NCBI RefSeq assembly: GCF_039535235.1
Contig: NZ_BAAAWU010000001.1
Location: forward strand, 1,364,001 to 1,428,000
Direction of reading: 5' to 3'
Origin: Streptomyces roseoviridis
Lineage (GTDB): Bacteria > Actinomycetota > Actinomycetes > Streptomycetales > Streptomycetaceae
Length of the DNA stretch: 64,000 bases
Positions 46,448 to 55,511 of the stretch are shown here, one piece after another (the first letter of the stretch is position 1; every line of letters begins with the position of its first letter). The position numbers and the translations under genes were made by a program. The notes under the pieces are model-generated. The model searched no databases. It had not been told where the DNA came from and worked only from the letters and a program-made list of their open reading frames with translations.

Positions 46448-47125
46448 ATGAACCGTGAGACCTCTGGGACGGAAGAAGCCACCGCCCGCACCGAACCAGC
46501 ACCCGCACCCACCCGTCCCGTCGCCGCCGCCGAGCCGCTCGTGGCCGGGCTGTTGCTCGCGGCGGGGGGCGGCCGGCGGCTCGGAGGACGGCCGAAGGCG
46601 CTGCTGTCCCACCGTGGCCGGCCGCTGGTGGAGCACGCGGTGCGGGTGTTGCGGGAGGGGGGTTGCGAGGTGGTGCACGTGGTGCTCGGGGCGGCGGCCG
46701 ACCGCGTCCGGGCGGAGGCGAGGCTGCCGGGGTGCGTCCTGGTGGAGAACCCGGAGTGGGCCGAGGGCATGGGCTCGTCGCTGCGGGTGGGGCTCGCGTC
46801 GCTGGAGGCGGAGGCGCTGCCGGTGGAGGCGGCCCTGGTGTCGCTGGTGGACCAGCCGGGGATCGGGGCGGCGGCGGTGGCGCGGGTCCGGGAGGCGTAC
46901 CGCGGGCGCGGGAGCCTGGCGGCGGCCTCGTACGAGGGGCGGCGCGGCCATCCGGTGCTCTTCGGGGTGGACCGCTGGGCGGGCATCGCGGCGGGCGCGG
47001 TCGGCGACCAGGGGGCGCGGGACTATCTGAAGGAGCACCGGGACGCGATCACGCTCGTGGACTGTTCGGATGTGGCCGAGCCCTACGACATCGACACCGA
47101 GGCGGACCTGGTGCACCTTGAGTGA
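46448..47125 (+). CDS. MobA/MocA-like nucleotidyltransferase
   Basis: A 225-residue protein with the nucleotidyltransferase fold: GLLLAAGGGRRLGGRPKALL (NTP-binding loop), LVENPEWAEGMGSSLRVGLA, LVSLVDQPGIGAAAVARVR (metal-binding DQP) and GRRGHPVLF. This pattern is that of MocA/YgfJ, which attaches CMP to the molybdenum cofactor for xanthine-dehydrogenase-type enzymes. Such an enzyme would feed the urate pathway encoded here, but no xdh gene is in the window. It lies directly before the malate synthase promoter. Confidence 0.8.
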   Translation: MNRETSGTEEATARTEPAPAPTRPVAAAEPLVAGLLLAAGGGRRLGGRPKALLSHRGRPLVEHAVRVLREGGCEVVHVVLGAAADRVRAEARLPGCVLVENPEWAEGMGSSLRVGLASLEAEALPVEAALVSLVDQPGIGAAAVARVREAYRGRGSLAAASYEGRRGHPVLFGVDRWAGIAAGAVGDQGARDYLKEHRDAITLVDCSDVAEPYDIDTEADLVHLE

Positions 47126-47173
47126 GGGGGGTGGCACCGAGCGCCATCTTGTGTCGACCCAAAGAATCTCGAC

Positions 47174-47190
47174 ATCAACAAACCATTGAA
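47174..47190. promoter_or_regulatory. Inverted repeat ATCAAC-N5-ATTGAA before malate synthase
   Basis: This element overlaps the -35 box of the malate synthase promoter and matches the spacing and arms of 40746-40762 and 62100-62116. Confidence 0.55.
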
Positions 47191-47214
47191 CTTCCACTAT
47201 GAGGAAACTAGTAT
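47186..47214 (+). promoter_or_regulatory. Malate synthase promoter with operator in the spacer
   Basis: TTGAAC (47186-47191), 17 bp and TAGTAT (47209-47214). The spacer holds TTCC-N7-GGAA (47192-47206), the candidate IclR operator, placed so that binding would exclude polymerase. The predicted leader is about 130 bases. Confidence 0.75.
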
Positions 47215-47352
47215 CCACTGTTCAGAAGCGCCTGATCCTCCGTGACGGCGCTCCCGGCCGTATCCCGGCGCCTGTGGCACTGCGTGCCGCACGACGACGC
47301 CCGGCGGCCGGATGGCACCGCCCGTGAAGTCCGCTGAAGGAAGTGACAGTTC

Positions 47353-48975
47353 ATGTCCGCACCAGCGCCGTCCTCCCTGGTCGTCGTCGAAGCCGAGCCC
47401 CTGCCGCGCCAGGAGGAGGTGCTCACCGACGCGGCCCTCGCCTTCGTGGCGGAACTGCACCGGCGGTTCACCCCGCGCCGGGACGAGCTGCTCGCCCGCC
47501 GGGCCGAGCGCCGCGCCGAGATCGCCCGTACGTCCACCCTGGACTTCCTGCCGGAGACCGCGGCGATCCGCGCCGACGACTCCTGGAAGGTCGCTCCCGC
47601 CCCGGCGGCCCTCGACGACCGGCGCGTGGAGATCACCGGCCCGACCGACCGCAAGATGACGATCAACGCGCTGAACTCGGGCGCCCGGGTCTGGCTCGCG
47701 GACTTCGAGGACGCGTCCGCGCCGACCTGGGAGAACGTGATCCTGGGCCAGGTCAACCTGATCGACGCCTACACCCGGAACATCGACTTCACCGACCCGA
47801 GGTCGGGCAAGTCGTACGCCCTGAAGCCGGCCGAGGAGCTCGCCACGGTCGTCATGCGCCCGCGCGGCTGGCACCTGGAGGAGCGTCACCTCACCGTCGA
47901 CGGCCGCCCGGTGCCCGGCGCCCTGGTCGACTTCGGCCTGTACTTCTTCCACAACGCCCAGCGCCTGATCGACCTCGGCAAGGGCCCGTACTTCTACCTG
48001 CCGAAGACGGAGTCGCACCTGGAGGCCCGCCTCTGGAACGACATCTTCGTCTTCGCCCAGGACTACGTCGGCATCCCGCAGGGCACCGTCCGCGCCACGG
48101 TCCTCATCGAGACCATCACGGCCGCGTACGAGATGGAGGAGATCCTCTACGAGCTCCGCGACCACGCCGCCGGCCTGAACGCGGGCCGCTGGGACTACCT
48201 GTTCTCCATCGTCAAGAACTTCCGTGACGGCGGGCAGAAGTTCGTCCTTCCGGACCGCAACGCGGTCACGATGACGGCCCCGTTCATGCGCGCGTACACC
48301 GAACTCCTCGTCCGCACCTGCCACAAGCGCGGCGCGCACGCGATCGGCGGCATGGCGGCCTTCATCCCGTCCCGCAAGGACCCCGAGGTCAACAAGGTCG
48401 CCTTCGAGAAGGTCAAGGCCGACAAGGACCGCGAGGCTGGCGACGGCTTCGACGGCTCCTGGGTCGCCCACCCCGACCTGGTCCCGATCGCCATGGCCTC
48501 CTTCGACGCCGTCCTCGGCGACAAGCCGAACCAGAAGGACCGGCTGCGCGAGGACGTGTCGGTGGCCGCCGGCGACCTCATCGCCATCGACTCGCTGGAC
48601 GCGAAGCCGACGTACGAGGGCCTGCGCAACGCGGTCCAGGTCGGCATCCGCTACATCGAGGCATGGCTGCGCGGCCTCGGCGCCGTCGCCATCTTCAACC
48701 TGATGGAGGACGCGGCCACCGCCGAGATCTCGCGCTCGCAGATCTGGCAGTGGATCAACGCCGAGGTCGTGTTCGAGAACGGGCGGAAGGCCACCCCCGA
48801 GCTCGCCCGCGAGGTCGCCGCCGAGGAGCTGGCCGCGATCCGCGCGGAGATCGGCGAGGAGGCGTTCGCGGCCGGGAAGTGGCAGCAGGCGCACGACCTC
48901 CTGCTGCACGTCTCCCTCGACGCCGACTACGCGGACTTCCTCACCCTCCCCGCGTACGACCAGCTGGTCGGCTGA
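47353..48975 (+). CDS. aceB: Malate synthase A
   Basis: A 540-residue malate synthase that condenses glyoxylate with acetyl-CoA to malate. It has the family features [34 protein letters not shown] with the catalytic Arg, [35 protein letters not shown], and the Asp general base region [20 protein letters not shown]. It is alone in its operon, not next to isocitrate lyase. With candidate IclR operators in its promoter it most likely serves glyoxylate from allantoin rather than acetate growth. Confidence 0.95.
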   Translation: MSAPAPSSLVVVEAEPLPRQEEVLTDAALAFVAELHRRFTPRRDELLARRAERRAEIARTSTLDFLPETAAIRADDSWKVAPAPAALDDRRVEITGPTDRKMTINALNSGARVWLADFEDASAPTWENVILGQVNLIDAYTRNIDFTDPRSGKSYALKPAEELATVVMRPRGWHLEERHLTVDGRPVPGALVDFGLYFFHNAQRLIDLGKGPYFYLPKTESHLEARLWNDIFVFAQDYVGIPQGTVRATVLIETITAAYEMEEILYELRDHAAGLNAGRWDYLFSIVKNFRDGGQKFVLPDRNAVTMTAPFMRAYTELLVRTCHKRGAHAIGGMAAFIPSRKDPEVNKVAFEKVKADKDREAGDGFDGSWVAHPDLVPIAMASFDAVLGDKPNQKDRLREDVSVAAGDLIAIDSLDAKPTYEGLRNAVQVGIRYIEAWLRGLGAVAIFNLMEDAATAEISRSQIWQWINAEVVFENGRKATPELAREVAAEELAAIRAEIGEEAFAAGKWQQAHDLLLHVSLDADYADFLTLPAYDQLVG

Positions 48976-49014
48976 CCGCACAGCAGCCGCCCGGCCTCCT
49001 CGGCAGGCCGTGAG

Positions 49015-49060
49015 AAGGCCCCGCCCCCGGTGTTCGCACAGCACCGGGGGCGGGGCCTTT
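49015..49060 (+). terminator. Terminator of malate synthase
   Basis: An 18-bp perfect stem (49015-49032 with 49042-49059, 9-base loop) is followed by T and a pyrimidine run, 40 bp after the stop. Confidence 0.9.
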
Positions 49061-49098
49061 CGCCCTTTGCACACTTTTCGATCCATGGTGTTTCACAA

Positions 49099-49108
49099 GT
49101 CACGTGAC
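49099..49108. repeat. GTCACGTGAC palindrome upstream of esterase gene
   Basis: A 10-bp perfect palindrome lies in the 177-bp AT-richer stretch between the malate synthase terminator and the secreted esterase. It may be an operator. A second inverted repeat, GCTACC-tagc-GGTAAC, lies at 49125-49140. Confidence 0.4.
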
Positions 49109-49236
49109 GCAACCGAGACGCGCAGCTACCTAGCGGTAACAAGCCACGGCATGCGAAATTCCGCCATGCCACCGGCCGGCGGCTGTCCCCCACCGCTCCG
49201 CGTACGACGCCGTACGCACACCGCAGGAGTACAGCC

Positions 49237-50385
49237 ATGCCTTCGTCCCCTCACCGCGTGCTGCGCGGGTCGCTCGTGCTGTGCCTCGCCGCCGCGCTCT
49301 GCGCGCTGCTCCCCTCCCCCGCCGCCGCCTCGCCCGGATCCGGCCCCACCGCCGTGGTCACCATGGGCGACAGCTACATCTCCGGCGAGGCCGGCCGCTG
49401 GCAGGGCAACAGCCTCACCACCAGCGGCAGCCGCAACGGCACCGACCGCGCCTGGACGGGCAGCGGCTACGACCCCTCCCGGGTCTACGGCGCCACGGCG
49501 GCCAACGGCTGCCACCGCTCGGACACCGCCGAGGTCAAGAGCGCCGGACCGATCGCCTCCGCGCTCGTCAACCTGGCCTGTTCCGGCGCGACCACGGACC
49601 ACGTCTTCCGCGCCTCGCAGGGTGGTGTGGCGTACAAGGGCGAGGCCCCGCAGGCCGACCAGCTCGCGACCGTCGCCCGTACGCACGACGTGAAGCTGAT
49701 CGCGCTGTCGATCGGCGGCAACGACCTCGGCTTCGCCGACATCATCACCACCTGCGCGACCGACTACATCGTCTGGTACTCCTACTGCCACGACGACCAG
49801 CAGGCCGAGGTGGACGCGAAGATCGACGGGGTGATGGCGGACGTCGGCAAGGCCGTGGACGAGATCCGGGCCGTGATGACCGGGGCCGGCTACGCCGCGG
49901 GCGACTACCGGATCGTGCTCCAGTCGTACCCCTCCCCCATCCCCCGCTCCACCGAGAACCGCTACTCCGAGAGCGGCTGGAGCCGGACGAACACCGGCGG
50001 CTGCCCCTTCTGGGACAAGGACTCCGACTGGGCGCGCGACTCGCTCGTGCCGCAGATCGCGGGCCGCCTCAAGGCCGTGGCCACGGCCAAGGGGGCGCAG
50101 TTCATGGATCTGCGCGACATGCTCCAGGGGCGCGAGGTGTGCGCGAAGGCCAGCAAGCAGGTGAGCGCGACCGTGCCCGCCTCGGCGGCGACCAGCGAAT
50201 GGGCCCGCTGGATCGACCAGAACCAGACGCAGGGACCGCTCCAGGAGAACATGCACCCCAACGCCTACGGGCAGGCGGCGCTCGGCCGCTGCCTCGCCCT
50301 GGTCAACGGGCGCACCAGCGGCAACTACAGCTGCCGCAACACGGCGGGGACGGGCGCGTCGGGGATGTACCTGACGGCGGGCTGA
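49237..50385 (+). CDS. Secreted SGNH/GDSL-family esterase or lipase
   Basis: A 382-residue protein with a Sec signal peptide (about 1-31, cleavage near PAAA-SP). It has the SGNH blocks: GDSY with nucleophile Ser46, the Gly/Asn blocks in IALSIGGNDLGFADI and the catalytic His in NMHPNAYGQ. Several cysteines (NGCH, NLACSG, TTCAT, YCHDD, GGCPF) suggest disulfides, as in Streptomyces GDSL lipases. It hydrolyses esters or phospholipids outside the cell. ATG 49237 follows GGAG. Confidence 0.9.
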   Translation: MPSSPHRVLRGSLVLCLAAALCALLPSPAAASPGSGPTAVVTMGDSYISGEAGRWQGNSLTTSGSRNGTDRAWTGSGYDPSRVYGATAANGCHRSDTAEVKSAGPIASALVNLACSGATTDHVFRASQGGVAYKGEAPQADQLATVARTHDVKLIALSIGGNDLGFADIITTCATDYIVWYSYCHDDQQAEVDAKIDGVMADVGKAVDEIRAVMTGAGYAAGDYRIVLQSYPSPIPRSTENRYSESGWSRTNTGGCPFWDKDSDWARDSLVPQIAGRLKAVATAKGAQFMDLRDMLQGREVCAKASKQVSATVPASAATSEWARWIDQNQTQGPLQENMHPNAYGQAALGRCLALVNGRTSGNYSCRNTAGTGASGMYLTAG

Positions 50386-50603
50386 CCCGCGCCAGGGCTG
50401 CGGGCTGTGAACTGCGGGGAGGGGCCACGCGGGGTGCGGGCTCGGGAGGGGTGAGGGGTCCGGGCGGGTGAGGGCTCGGGGGCGGGTGAGGGTTCGGGCG
50501 GCCGGGGCACGGGCGGGGTGCGGGCCCGGGCGGGGTGCGGGCCCGGGTCGGGCGCCCGGGGCATGGGCTCATCGGGGAGCTGAGCGCGGCCGGCCCCGGG
50601 GTC
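50386..50603. repeat. G-rich intergenic tract with tandem repeats
   Basis: This 218-bp gap is strongly G-rich on the plus strand, with many runs of three or more G and repeated gggtgaggg / gcggggtgcgggc units. An exact 17-bp tandem pair lies at 50514-50547. It could form G-quadruplexes in the DNA or in transcripts running through from the esterase gene. No gene is seen. Confidence 0.6.
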
Positions 50604-52646
50604 TCACGGCAGGCCGACGCCGAGGGGGCCGAGGATCCGGGCGGTCTCGTCCGGGTCCGCCTCCGCCATCGCGCGGACCAGTGCCGCCGAGCCGCCGGGC
50701 CAGTCCGCCGCGGCCGCGTCGAAGGCGGCACGCCGGGACTCCAGCGGGCCCCGCTTGCCGGGCAGGTGGTCGAGGACGTGCAGGGCCAGGGCGGCCCGGG
50801 GCACCGCGTCCGGGGCGACCGTCTCACCACGGGCCCGCAGCTCCTCGGCTGCCCTGGCACCGGCCACCCGGTCGCCGACGGCCCCGCGCAGTGCCGCGGT
50901 CGGGGCGGCGGACCAGTCGAGGAGCCCGAGCAGCGCACGGGTGGCGGCGGCGTCGGAGGTGCCGGCGCTGACGCTTCCCACGGCACGGAGCAGGGCGCTC
51001 CAGGCCGCCTCGATACGGTCGCCTGTTCCGCCTCCCTCTCCGTCCCCGTGTCCCTCTCCGTCTCCCTCTCCGTCTCCGTGTCCCTCTCCGTCTCCGTGTC
51101 CCTCTCCGGCGGCGGAGCCGTGTGCGCGCAGCCACTCGGCGAGGGCACGGGCCGCGACGGCCGGAGGCCAGCCCTGCGCGGCGGACACGAGGGCGGGCGC
51201 GTCCCAGGCGGTCGTCTCGGCGGCGTCGGGCACGGCGACCCCTCGGACCGAGAGGAGGTAGCGGACGACGGCGGCGCCGTGGGGGGTGAGGCCGAAGGCG
51301 TCACCGCTGCGGAAGACGAGCCCGGTCGCGGCCAGTCGGTCCACGACCGCGGCGAGCTGGTGCGCGGGCCGGTCCAGGCGGGCCCGCTCGGTGTCGTCGA
51401 CGCCGGGGACGCCGAGCAGCCGGGCGAGCTCTCCGGCGGTGGGGGTGGTGTATCCGGGGGAAGCCGGAGGCGGTACGCGGACGGGGGCGTCCTCCAGGGC
51501 CGGGTCCACCGTCCAGTCCTCGAACTCGGCGGCCCGGCGGGCGACGGACTCGGCGGAGCAGCCGCGCTGGTAGAGGGTGTAGAGGAGGTGCGCGGCCTCG
51601 CCGCCGTACGTTCCGGTGTCCGGGTCCGGCTCCGGGCCCGGGCCCGCCGAGGGGCCGGTCCGGGATCCAATCCCGACTTCGGTCCCGACTTCGGTTCCGA
51701 GTCCGGTTCCGATTCCGGCCCGGAGTCCGGTCTCCGGCGCCTGGGCGAGGGCGTCGACGGCGGCGGCGAGCAGGTCGGCGTCGCGTTCGAGGTCCTGGGT
51801 GCCGGTGCCGCCCTGGGCCCCGCTCCCGGTCTCTGCCCCGGCCTCGGGCTGGGGCGGCGGCAGGGGAACGGACGCGTCGCCGTAGTAGTCGAGGTGCTCG
51901 TCGAGCAGGGCGTCGGCGAGGGCGAGGTGGGGGAAGTCGTCCGGGCCGGGCGCGAGGTGCGCGTAGTCGCCGGCCAGTCCTTCGGCGAGCCCCGCCGCGG
52001 TCCAGCGGTCGAGCAGCGCGGCGGCCACGGCGCCGATGCCCCCGGCCACCTCGTGGTCGCTGAGCACCGGCCCGCCGGGCGGCGGCCGCTCGGCGTCGCG
52101 GACGTACGCCCGGGTCAGTGCCTCGGCGAGGAGCACGTCGGCGAGGGCGGTGCGGCCCATCAGGTCCGCCCGTCGCACGCCGTCGGGCAGCGGCGGCGCC
52201 TCCAGGCGGCCCAGCCACGCCCGTACGGCCTCGGGGTCGTCGGCGTCGGTCCCGTCGGCGCGCAGGAGCTGGGCGTACCAGCGGGGCCAGGTGAGGTTGC
52301 CGGGATCGCGCATGGCGCGCTCGAAGTCGCCCTCGGCCTCCCCGATCATGCCTTCGACCCGGGCCCGGCGGTCGCCGTCGAACCGCCCGGCGAGGGCCCG
52401 CAGCACCGCCGGGTACAGGGCGAGCTCCTCGGGCGGCGCGCACACGAAGGCGGGCAGGTCCTCCAGGAGCAGCCGCTCGGCGAGCTCCGGCGTCGGTTCG
52501 GGCACTCCGGCCGTCCGGTCCGCCCCGCGCAGCGCGAGCAGCCCGAGCACGGCCTCCACGGCCCGGACGGCCGCCGGGCCCCGGAACTCGGGGCTCGTCT
52601 CCAGGAAGGCGTCGAGCCCGGTGTTGGTGAGAACGATCTCGGCCAC
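50604..52646 (-). CDS. Large hypothetical protein with acidic Gly/His repeat
   Basis: A 680-residue, Ala/Leu-rich, largely helical protein without recognised domains, membrane spans or signal peptide. It starts LTNTGLDAFLETSPEFRGPA. Two low-complexity inserts interrupt it: an alternating Gly/Thr/Pro stretch at about 290-345 (GTGLGTEVGTEVGIGSRTG) and a GEGHGDGEG repeat at about 513-541. The region between them has a winged-helix-like segment (LVFRSGDAFGLTPHGAAVVR). It resembles other unannotated actinobacterial helical proteins only in composition. Its function is unknown. Confidence 0.7.
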   Translation of the reverse strand: MAEIVLTNTGLDAFLETSPEFRGPAAVRAVEAVLGLLALRGADRTAGVPEPTPELAERLLLEDLPAFVCAPPEELALYPAVLRALAGRFDGDRRARVEGMIGEAEGDFERAMRDPGNLTWPRWYAQLLRADGTDADDPEAVRAWLGRLEAPPLPDGVRRADLMGRTALADVLLAEALTRAYVRDAERPPPGGPVLSDHEVAGGIGAVAAALLDRWTAAGLAEGLAGDYAHLAPGPDDFPHLALADALLDEHLDYYGDASVPLPPPQPEAGAETGSGAQGGTGTQDLERDADLLAAAVDALAQAPETGLRAGIGTGLGTEVGTEVGIGSRTGPSAGPGPEPDPDTGTYGGEAAHLLYTLYQRGCSAESVARRAAEFEDWTVDPALEDAPVRVPPPASPGYTTPTAGELARLLGVPGVDDTERARLDRPAHQLAAVVDRLAATGLVFRSGDAFGLTPHGAAVVRYLLSVRGVAVPDAAETTAWDAPALVSAAQGWPPAVAARALAEWLRAHGSAAGEGHGDGEGHGDGEGDGEGHGDGEGGGTGDRIEAAWSALLRAVGSVSAGTSDAAATRALLGLLDWSAAPTAALRGAVGDRVAGARAAEELRARGETVAPDAVPRAALALHVLDHLPGKRGPLESRRAAFDAAAADWPGGSAALVRAMAEADPDETARILGPLGVGLP
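51029..51108. repeat. 18-bp tandem repeats in coding sequence
   Basis: tccctctccgtctccgtg occurs in exact tandem (51063-51080, 51081-51098) with partial copies on both sides. It encodes the HGDGEG hexapeptide repeats on the minus strand, so copy number can vary in frame. Confidence 0.9.
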
Positions 52647-52680
52647 GTTTCCCAGCGTAGTTCCGGGCGGGTCGGGACGC

Positions 52681-53649
52681 TCAGACCGTGACCGCGGTGC
52701 GCGGGGCGGAGAAGTCGCCCCAGGTGCCGTCGGGGAGCTTGGCGCGGAGGGTGAGGGTGTGGCGGACGCCGGGGGTGGCGGGGACGGTGAGGGTGTAGCT
52801 GACGGGGCCGGGCGGGGGCTGGGCGCCCCAGACGATGGTGGTGGCGAAGCGGCCGTTCAGGTGGAGTTCGTACTCCTTGACCGGGGCGCCGGTGCGGGGC
52901 GGGGTCCAGGTGAGGGTGAGGGCGCCCTTGGTGGCGCGGGCGGTGACGTGGGTGGGGGCGGTGTTCGGCCGGGCGCCGGAGGCCGGGGCGGTGGTGAGGT
53001 CGGCGGGGTCGCTGTCCGGGGAGGAGTTCTCGGCGGCGTCGCGGGCGCGGACGGTGAAGGAGTAGGCGGTGCCGGGGCGCAGGCCGCTCAGGCGGGCGGT
53101 GGTGGCGGTGCCCGGGACGGTGTGGATGCGGGAGTCCGCCTGGTAGACGTCGTAGGCGGTCACGCGGGTGTCGTCGCGGCCGGGGCGCCAGGTGAGGGTG
53201 GCTCCGTCGCGGCCGGCGGGGGTGACGCGCAGGGCGGTGGGGCGGGTGGGCGGCGTGCGGTCCTCGGCGGTGGCGGCGAGGGTGGTGGCGGTGACGGCCG
53301 CACTGTCGGGCGAGAGGTTGCCGGCGGCGTCGCGCGCGCGGACGGTGAAGGTGTGGGCGGTGGCGGGGGCGAGCCCGGTGACGTCGGTCATCAGGGTGCC
53401 TGCCGGGAGGTCCCTCACCTTGCGGCCCTGGCGGTAGACGGTGTAGCCGGTGACGGCCCGGTCGTCGGTGGCGGCGCTCCACATCACGTGGACGGTGGTG
53501 GCGCTGCCCGCGGTGGCGGTGACGGCGGTGGGCACGGAGGGGGCCCGGGTGTCCCTGGCGGGTTCGGCGGGGCCGGAGCAGGCGGCGAGCAGGGCCGCCA
53601 GGACCGGTGTGGTGAGCGTCAGCAGGCTTGCGGCGCGCGGGCGTTGCAC
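52681..53649 (-). CDS. Lipoprotein with three fibronectin type III domains
   Basis: A 322-residue protein with lipobox LLAACSG near residue 23. Three FN3 domains follow at about 37-128, 132-227 and 233-322 (VHVMWSAATDDRAVTGYTVY, ATLTWRPGRDDTRVTAYDVY, LTLTWTPPRTGAPVKEYELH). FN3 domains in secreted Streptomyces proteins usually assist binding to polymers or partners; no catalytic domain is attached. It starts with GTG 53649 behind GGAGG. Confidence 0.82.
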   Translation of the reverse strand: MQRPRAASLLTLTTPVLAALLAACSGPAEPARDTRAPSVPTAVTATAGSATTVHVMWSAATDDRAVTGYTVYRQGRKVRDLPAGTLMTDVTGLAPATAHTFTVRARDAAGNLSPDSAAVTATTLAATAEDRTPPTRPTALRVTPAGRDGATLTWRPGRDDTRVTAYDVYQADSRIHTVPGTATTARLSGLRPGTAYSFTVRARDAAENSSPDSDPADLTTAPASGARPNTAPTHVTARATKGALTLTWTPPRTGAPVKEYELHLNGRFATTIVWGAQPPPGPVSYTLTVPATPGVRHTLTLRAKLPDGTWGDFSAPRTAVTV

Positions 53650-53814
53650 GGGTTGCCTCCGTCCGGCCGGGCGGTCCGTGAAAGGTCTGGACCTGTATGA
53701 CACACGGGTCGGGGGCGCGGCAAGGGTGCGGGGGGCGGAGGTGGGGAGCGGGCGTTGTCAGTGGCGTGCGCTTCACTGGTCCCATCACTCTCCGTAGTCG
53801 ACTTGGGGGAAATC

Positions 53815-54378
53815 GTGACGGACCGTACGACCTATGTGTCCCTGGCCGGGCTGCGCGGACGCGGCTGGAGCGACGCCATGGTCAGCGAGCTGCTCGGCCA
53901 GGCCGACGTCCAGGGCCGCGACCCGCGACGCTGGTCGCCCGCCCCGGTGCGGCTCTATCTCCTCGCGCGGGTCGAGGCCGTGGAGCGCACCCCCGAGTTC
54001 ACGTCCGGGCGGTCCTCCGCCGCGAGGGGCGTGGCCGCCGAGCGACGGCGCCGCGCCGTGCTGGCCGCGATCCGGGCGGAGCCGATCGAGGTCCCCCGCA
54101 TGCCCGCCCCGGAGCTGGAGCGCCGCGCGGTCCGCCACCGCCACCTCCTCGGAGCACGCGGTCCGGGCGGCGTCACGGCGGGCGCGATGGCCCGCTGGCA
54201 GGTGGGCTATCTGCGCCACGCCCTCTCGCGCTACGAGTCCCTCCTCGACGACCTCTACGGCGACACCGGCCGCGCCGAGGCCGAACGCCTCCTGCGCCGC
54301 CGCCTGTACGAGGCGATCGCGACGGCCTATCCAGCACTGGCCCAGGAGTGCCGGCGCCGGATGGCGGTGGAACGGTGA
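53815..54378 (+). CDS. Conserved-looking hypothetical protein
   Basis: A 187-residue basic, helical protein (YVSLAGLRGRGWSDAMVSEL; PVRLYLLARVEAVERTPEF; RYESLLDDLYGDTGRAEAER). It starts with GTG 53815 behind GGGGGA. The N-terminal part (GWSDAMVSELLGQADVQGRDPRRW, shortened here to its sense) looks like a small helical DNA-binding unit, but I cannot name a family. Confidence 0.55.
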   Translation: MTDRTTYVSLAGLRGRGWSDAMVSELLGQADVQGRDPRRWSPAPVRLYLLARVEAVERTPEFTSGRSSAARGVAAERRRRAVLAAIRAEPIEVPRMPAPELERRAVRHRHLLGARGPGGVTAGAMARWQVGYLRHALSRYESLLDDLYGDTGRAEAERLLRRRLYEAIATAYPALAQECRRRMAVER

Positions 54379-54522
54379 GGGGGCGAGGACGGTGCGCGGG
54401 TCCGGGGGGGGCGGGTCCGGGGTCGATCCGCGCCGACGCTGCGGTCCGCTCTGGGGACACCGGTCCGGACCCGTGCCCAGGGCTGCGGGGCACCGGGTGG
54501 GCGCGGGCCGCGACCCCGGAGG

Positions 54523-55440
54523 TCATCCCTCGGGGGCGGCTCGCGTCAGTAGCGTGGCCACCAGGCGGCACGCGGCGGGGACGGGGGCGATGACCGGGAC
54601 GGTGAAGCGGGCCTGGAGGGCGGTGGCGGCGTCACCCAGCGGGCCGCCACCGATGACGACGGCCTCGGCCCCGTCCCGTACGACACAGGCACGGACGGCC
54701 TCGGCGAGGGCGGCGAGGAGCGCCTCGGGACGGGCGGCCAGGCGGGCGGGGGCGCCGGAGGTGAAGCGCGCGCCGGTGTACGAGGCGGCGAGGCCCAGGC
54801 GTTCGACGTGGGCGGCGATCGAGCCTTCCAGATGCGGGGTGGTGGTGGCGACCCCGAAGCGCCTGCCTCCCGCAGCCGCCTCGGCGAGGGCCGCCTCGCC
54901 GATGCCGACGACGGGGACGGCGCCAGGGACGACGGCGGGGGCGCATGCCCACCCGGCGCCGTCGGACCCGGCCGTCGGCTGCGGCACGGCCAAGCCGATA
55001 CGGGGCACACGGACCGCGCCGGCAACGATCGCCGGGGCGTTTGCCCACCCGGCGCCGTCGGACCCGGCCGTCGGCTGCGGCCCCGCCGGGCCGGACGGCA
55101 GCGCGGGATCATCGTGCCCGGTCGGCGAGGAGAGGGCCGCTCCGGCCGTCGGGCCCGCGGGCGGGCCGAGCGACCACGCCCTCCGTAGCTCACCCACCCC
55201 CGGGTCGCCGAACGCCCCGACGATCAGCGCCGCGCAGTCGCCCGAGGCCAGGGCCTGGTGTGCGGCGGCCAGGACGTGGGGGACGGCGGCACGGAGGCTC
55301 GTGGGGTCGGTGAGCATGGCCGGGCCGTGGGGGGCCGTGACGCCGCGGACGTGGAGGTTCCTGCCGGCGAGGGTGCTCCGGGCGATCGCCGTCATCATGC
55401 GGGTGGTCGCCGTGGAGGAGTTGGGGTTGATCAGCACCAC
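54523..55440 (-). CDS. Asp/Glu/hydantoin racemase-superfamily protein with duplicated insert
   Basis: A 305-residue protein with the racemase fold: VLINPNSSTATTRMM start, AFGDPGVGELRRA and VIGGGPLGDAATAL. The two catalytic cysteines of the superfamily are normally in these last two motifs, but Ala (GAFGDPG) and Gly (IGGGPLG) stand there. Between AFGDPG and PVVGIGEAAL, which are usually some 15 residues apart, lies an extra stretch of about 75 residues containing a tandem duplication. Allantoin racemase (HpxA) belongs to this superfamily and the gene follows an NCS2 permease, so a purine link is possible. The start is uncertain: GTG 55440, or CTG 55515 overlapping the permease stop. Confidence 0.65.
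   Translation of the reverse strand: MVLINPNSSTATTRMMTAIARSTLAGRNLHVRGVTAPHGPAMLTDPTSLRAAVPHVLAAAHQALASGDCAALIVGAFGDPGVGELRRAWSLGPPAGPTAGAALSSPTGHDDPALPSGPAGPQPTAGSDGAGWANAPAIVAGAVRVPRIGLAVPQPTAGSDGAGWACAPAVVPGAVPVVGIGEAALAEAAAGGRRFGVATTTPHLEGSIAAHVERLGLAASYTGARFTSGAPARLAARPEALLAALAEAVRACVVRDGAEAVVIGGGPLGDAATALQARFTVPVIAPVPAACRLVATLLTRAAPEG
54946..55080. repeat. 39-bp exact direct repeat, period 96 bp, in racemase-like gene
   Basis: The same 39 bases occur at 54946-54984 and 55042-55080. The 96-bp period is 32 codons, so PQPTAGSDGAGWA and its surroundings are duplicated in frame. Confidence 0.9.
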
Positions 55441-55511
55441 GGCCGCGGCCCCGGGCCCCGCGGGGTGCGCGGGGGCCGGGGCGGTGTCGGGGAGGGACGG
55501 ACGGCGGTGGC

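Noticed and set aside
51029..51108. Possible CRISPR-like repeat array
   Set aside because: Repeats are contiguous 18-bp units without spacers and lie in frame inside a gene.
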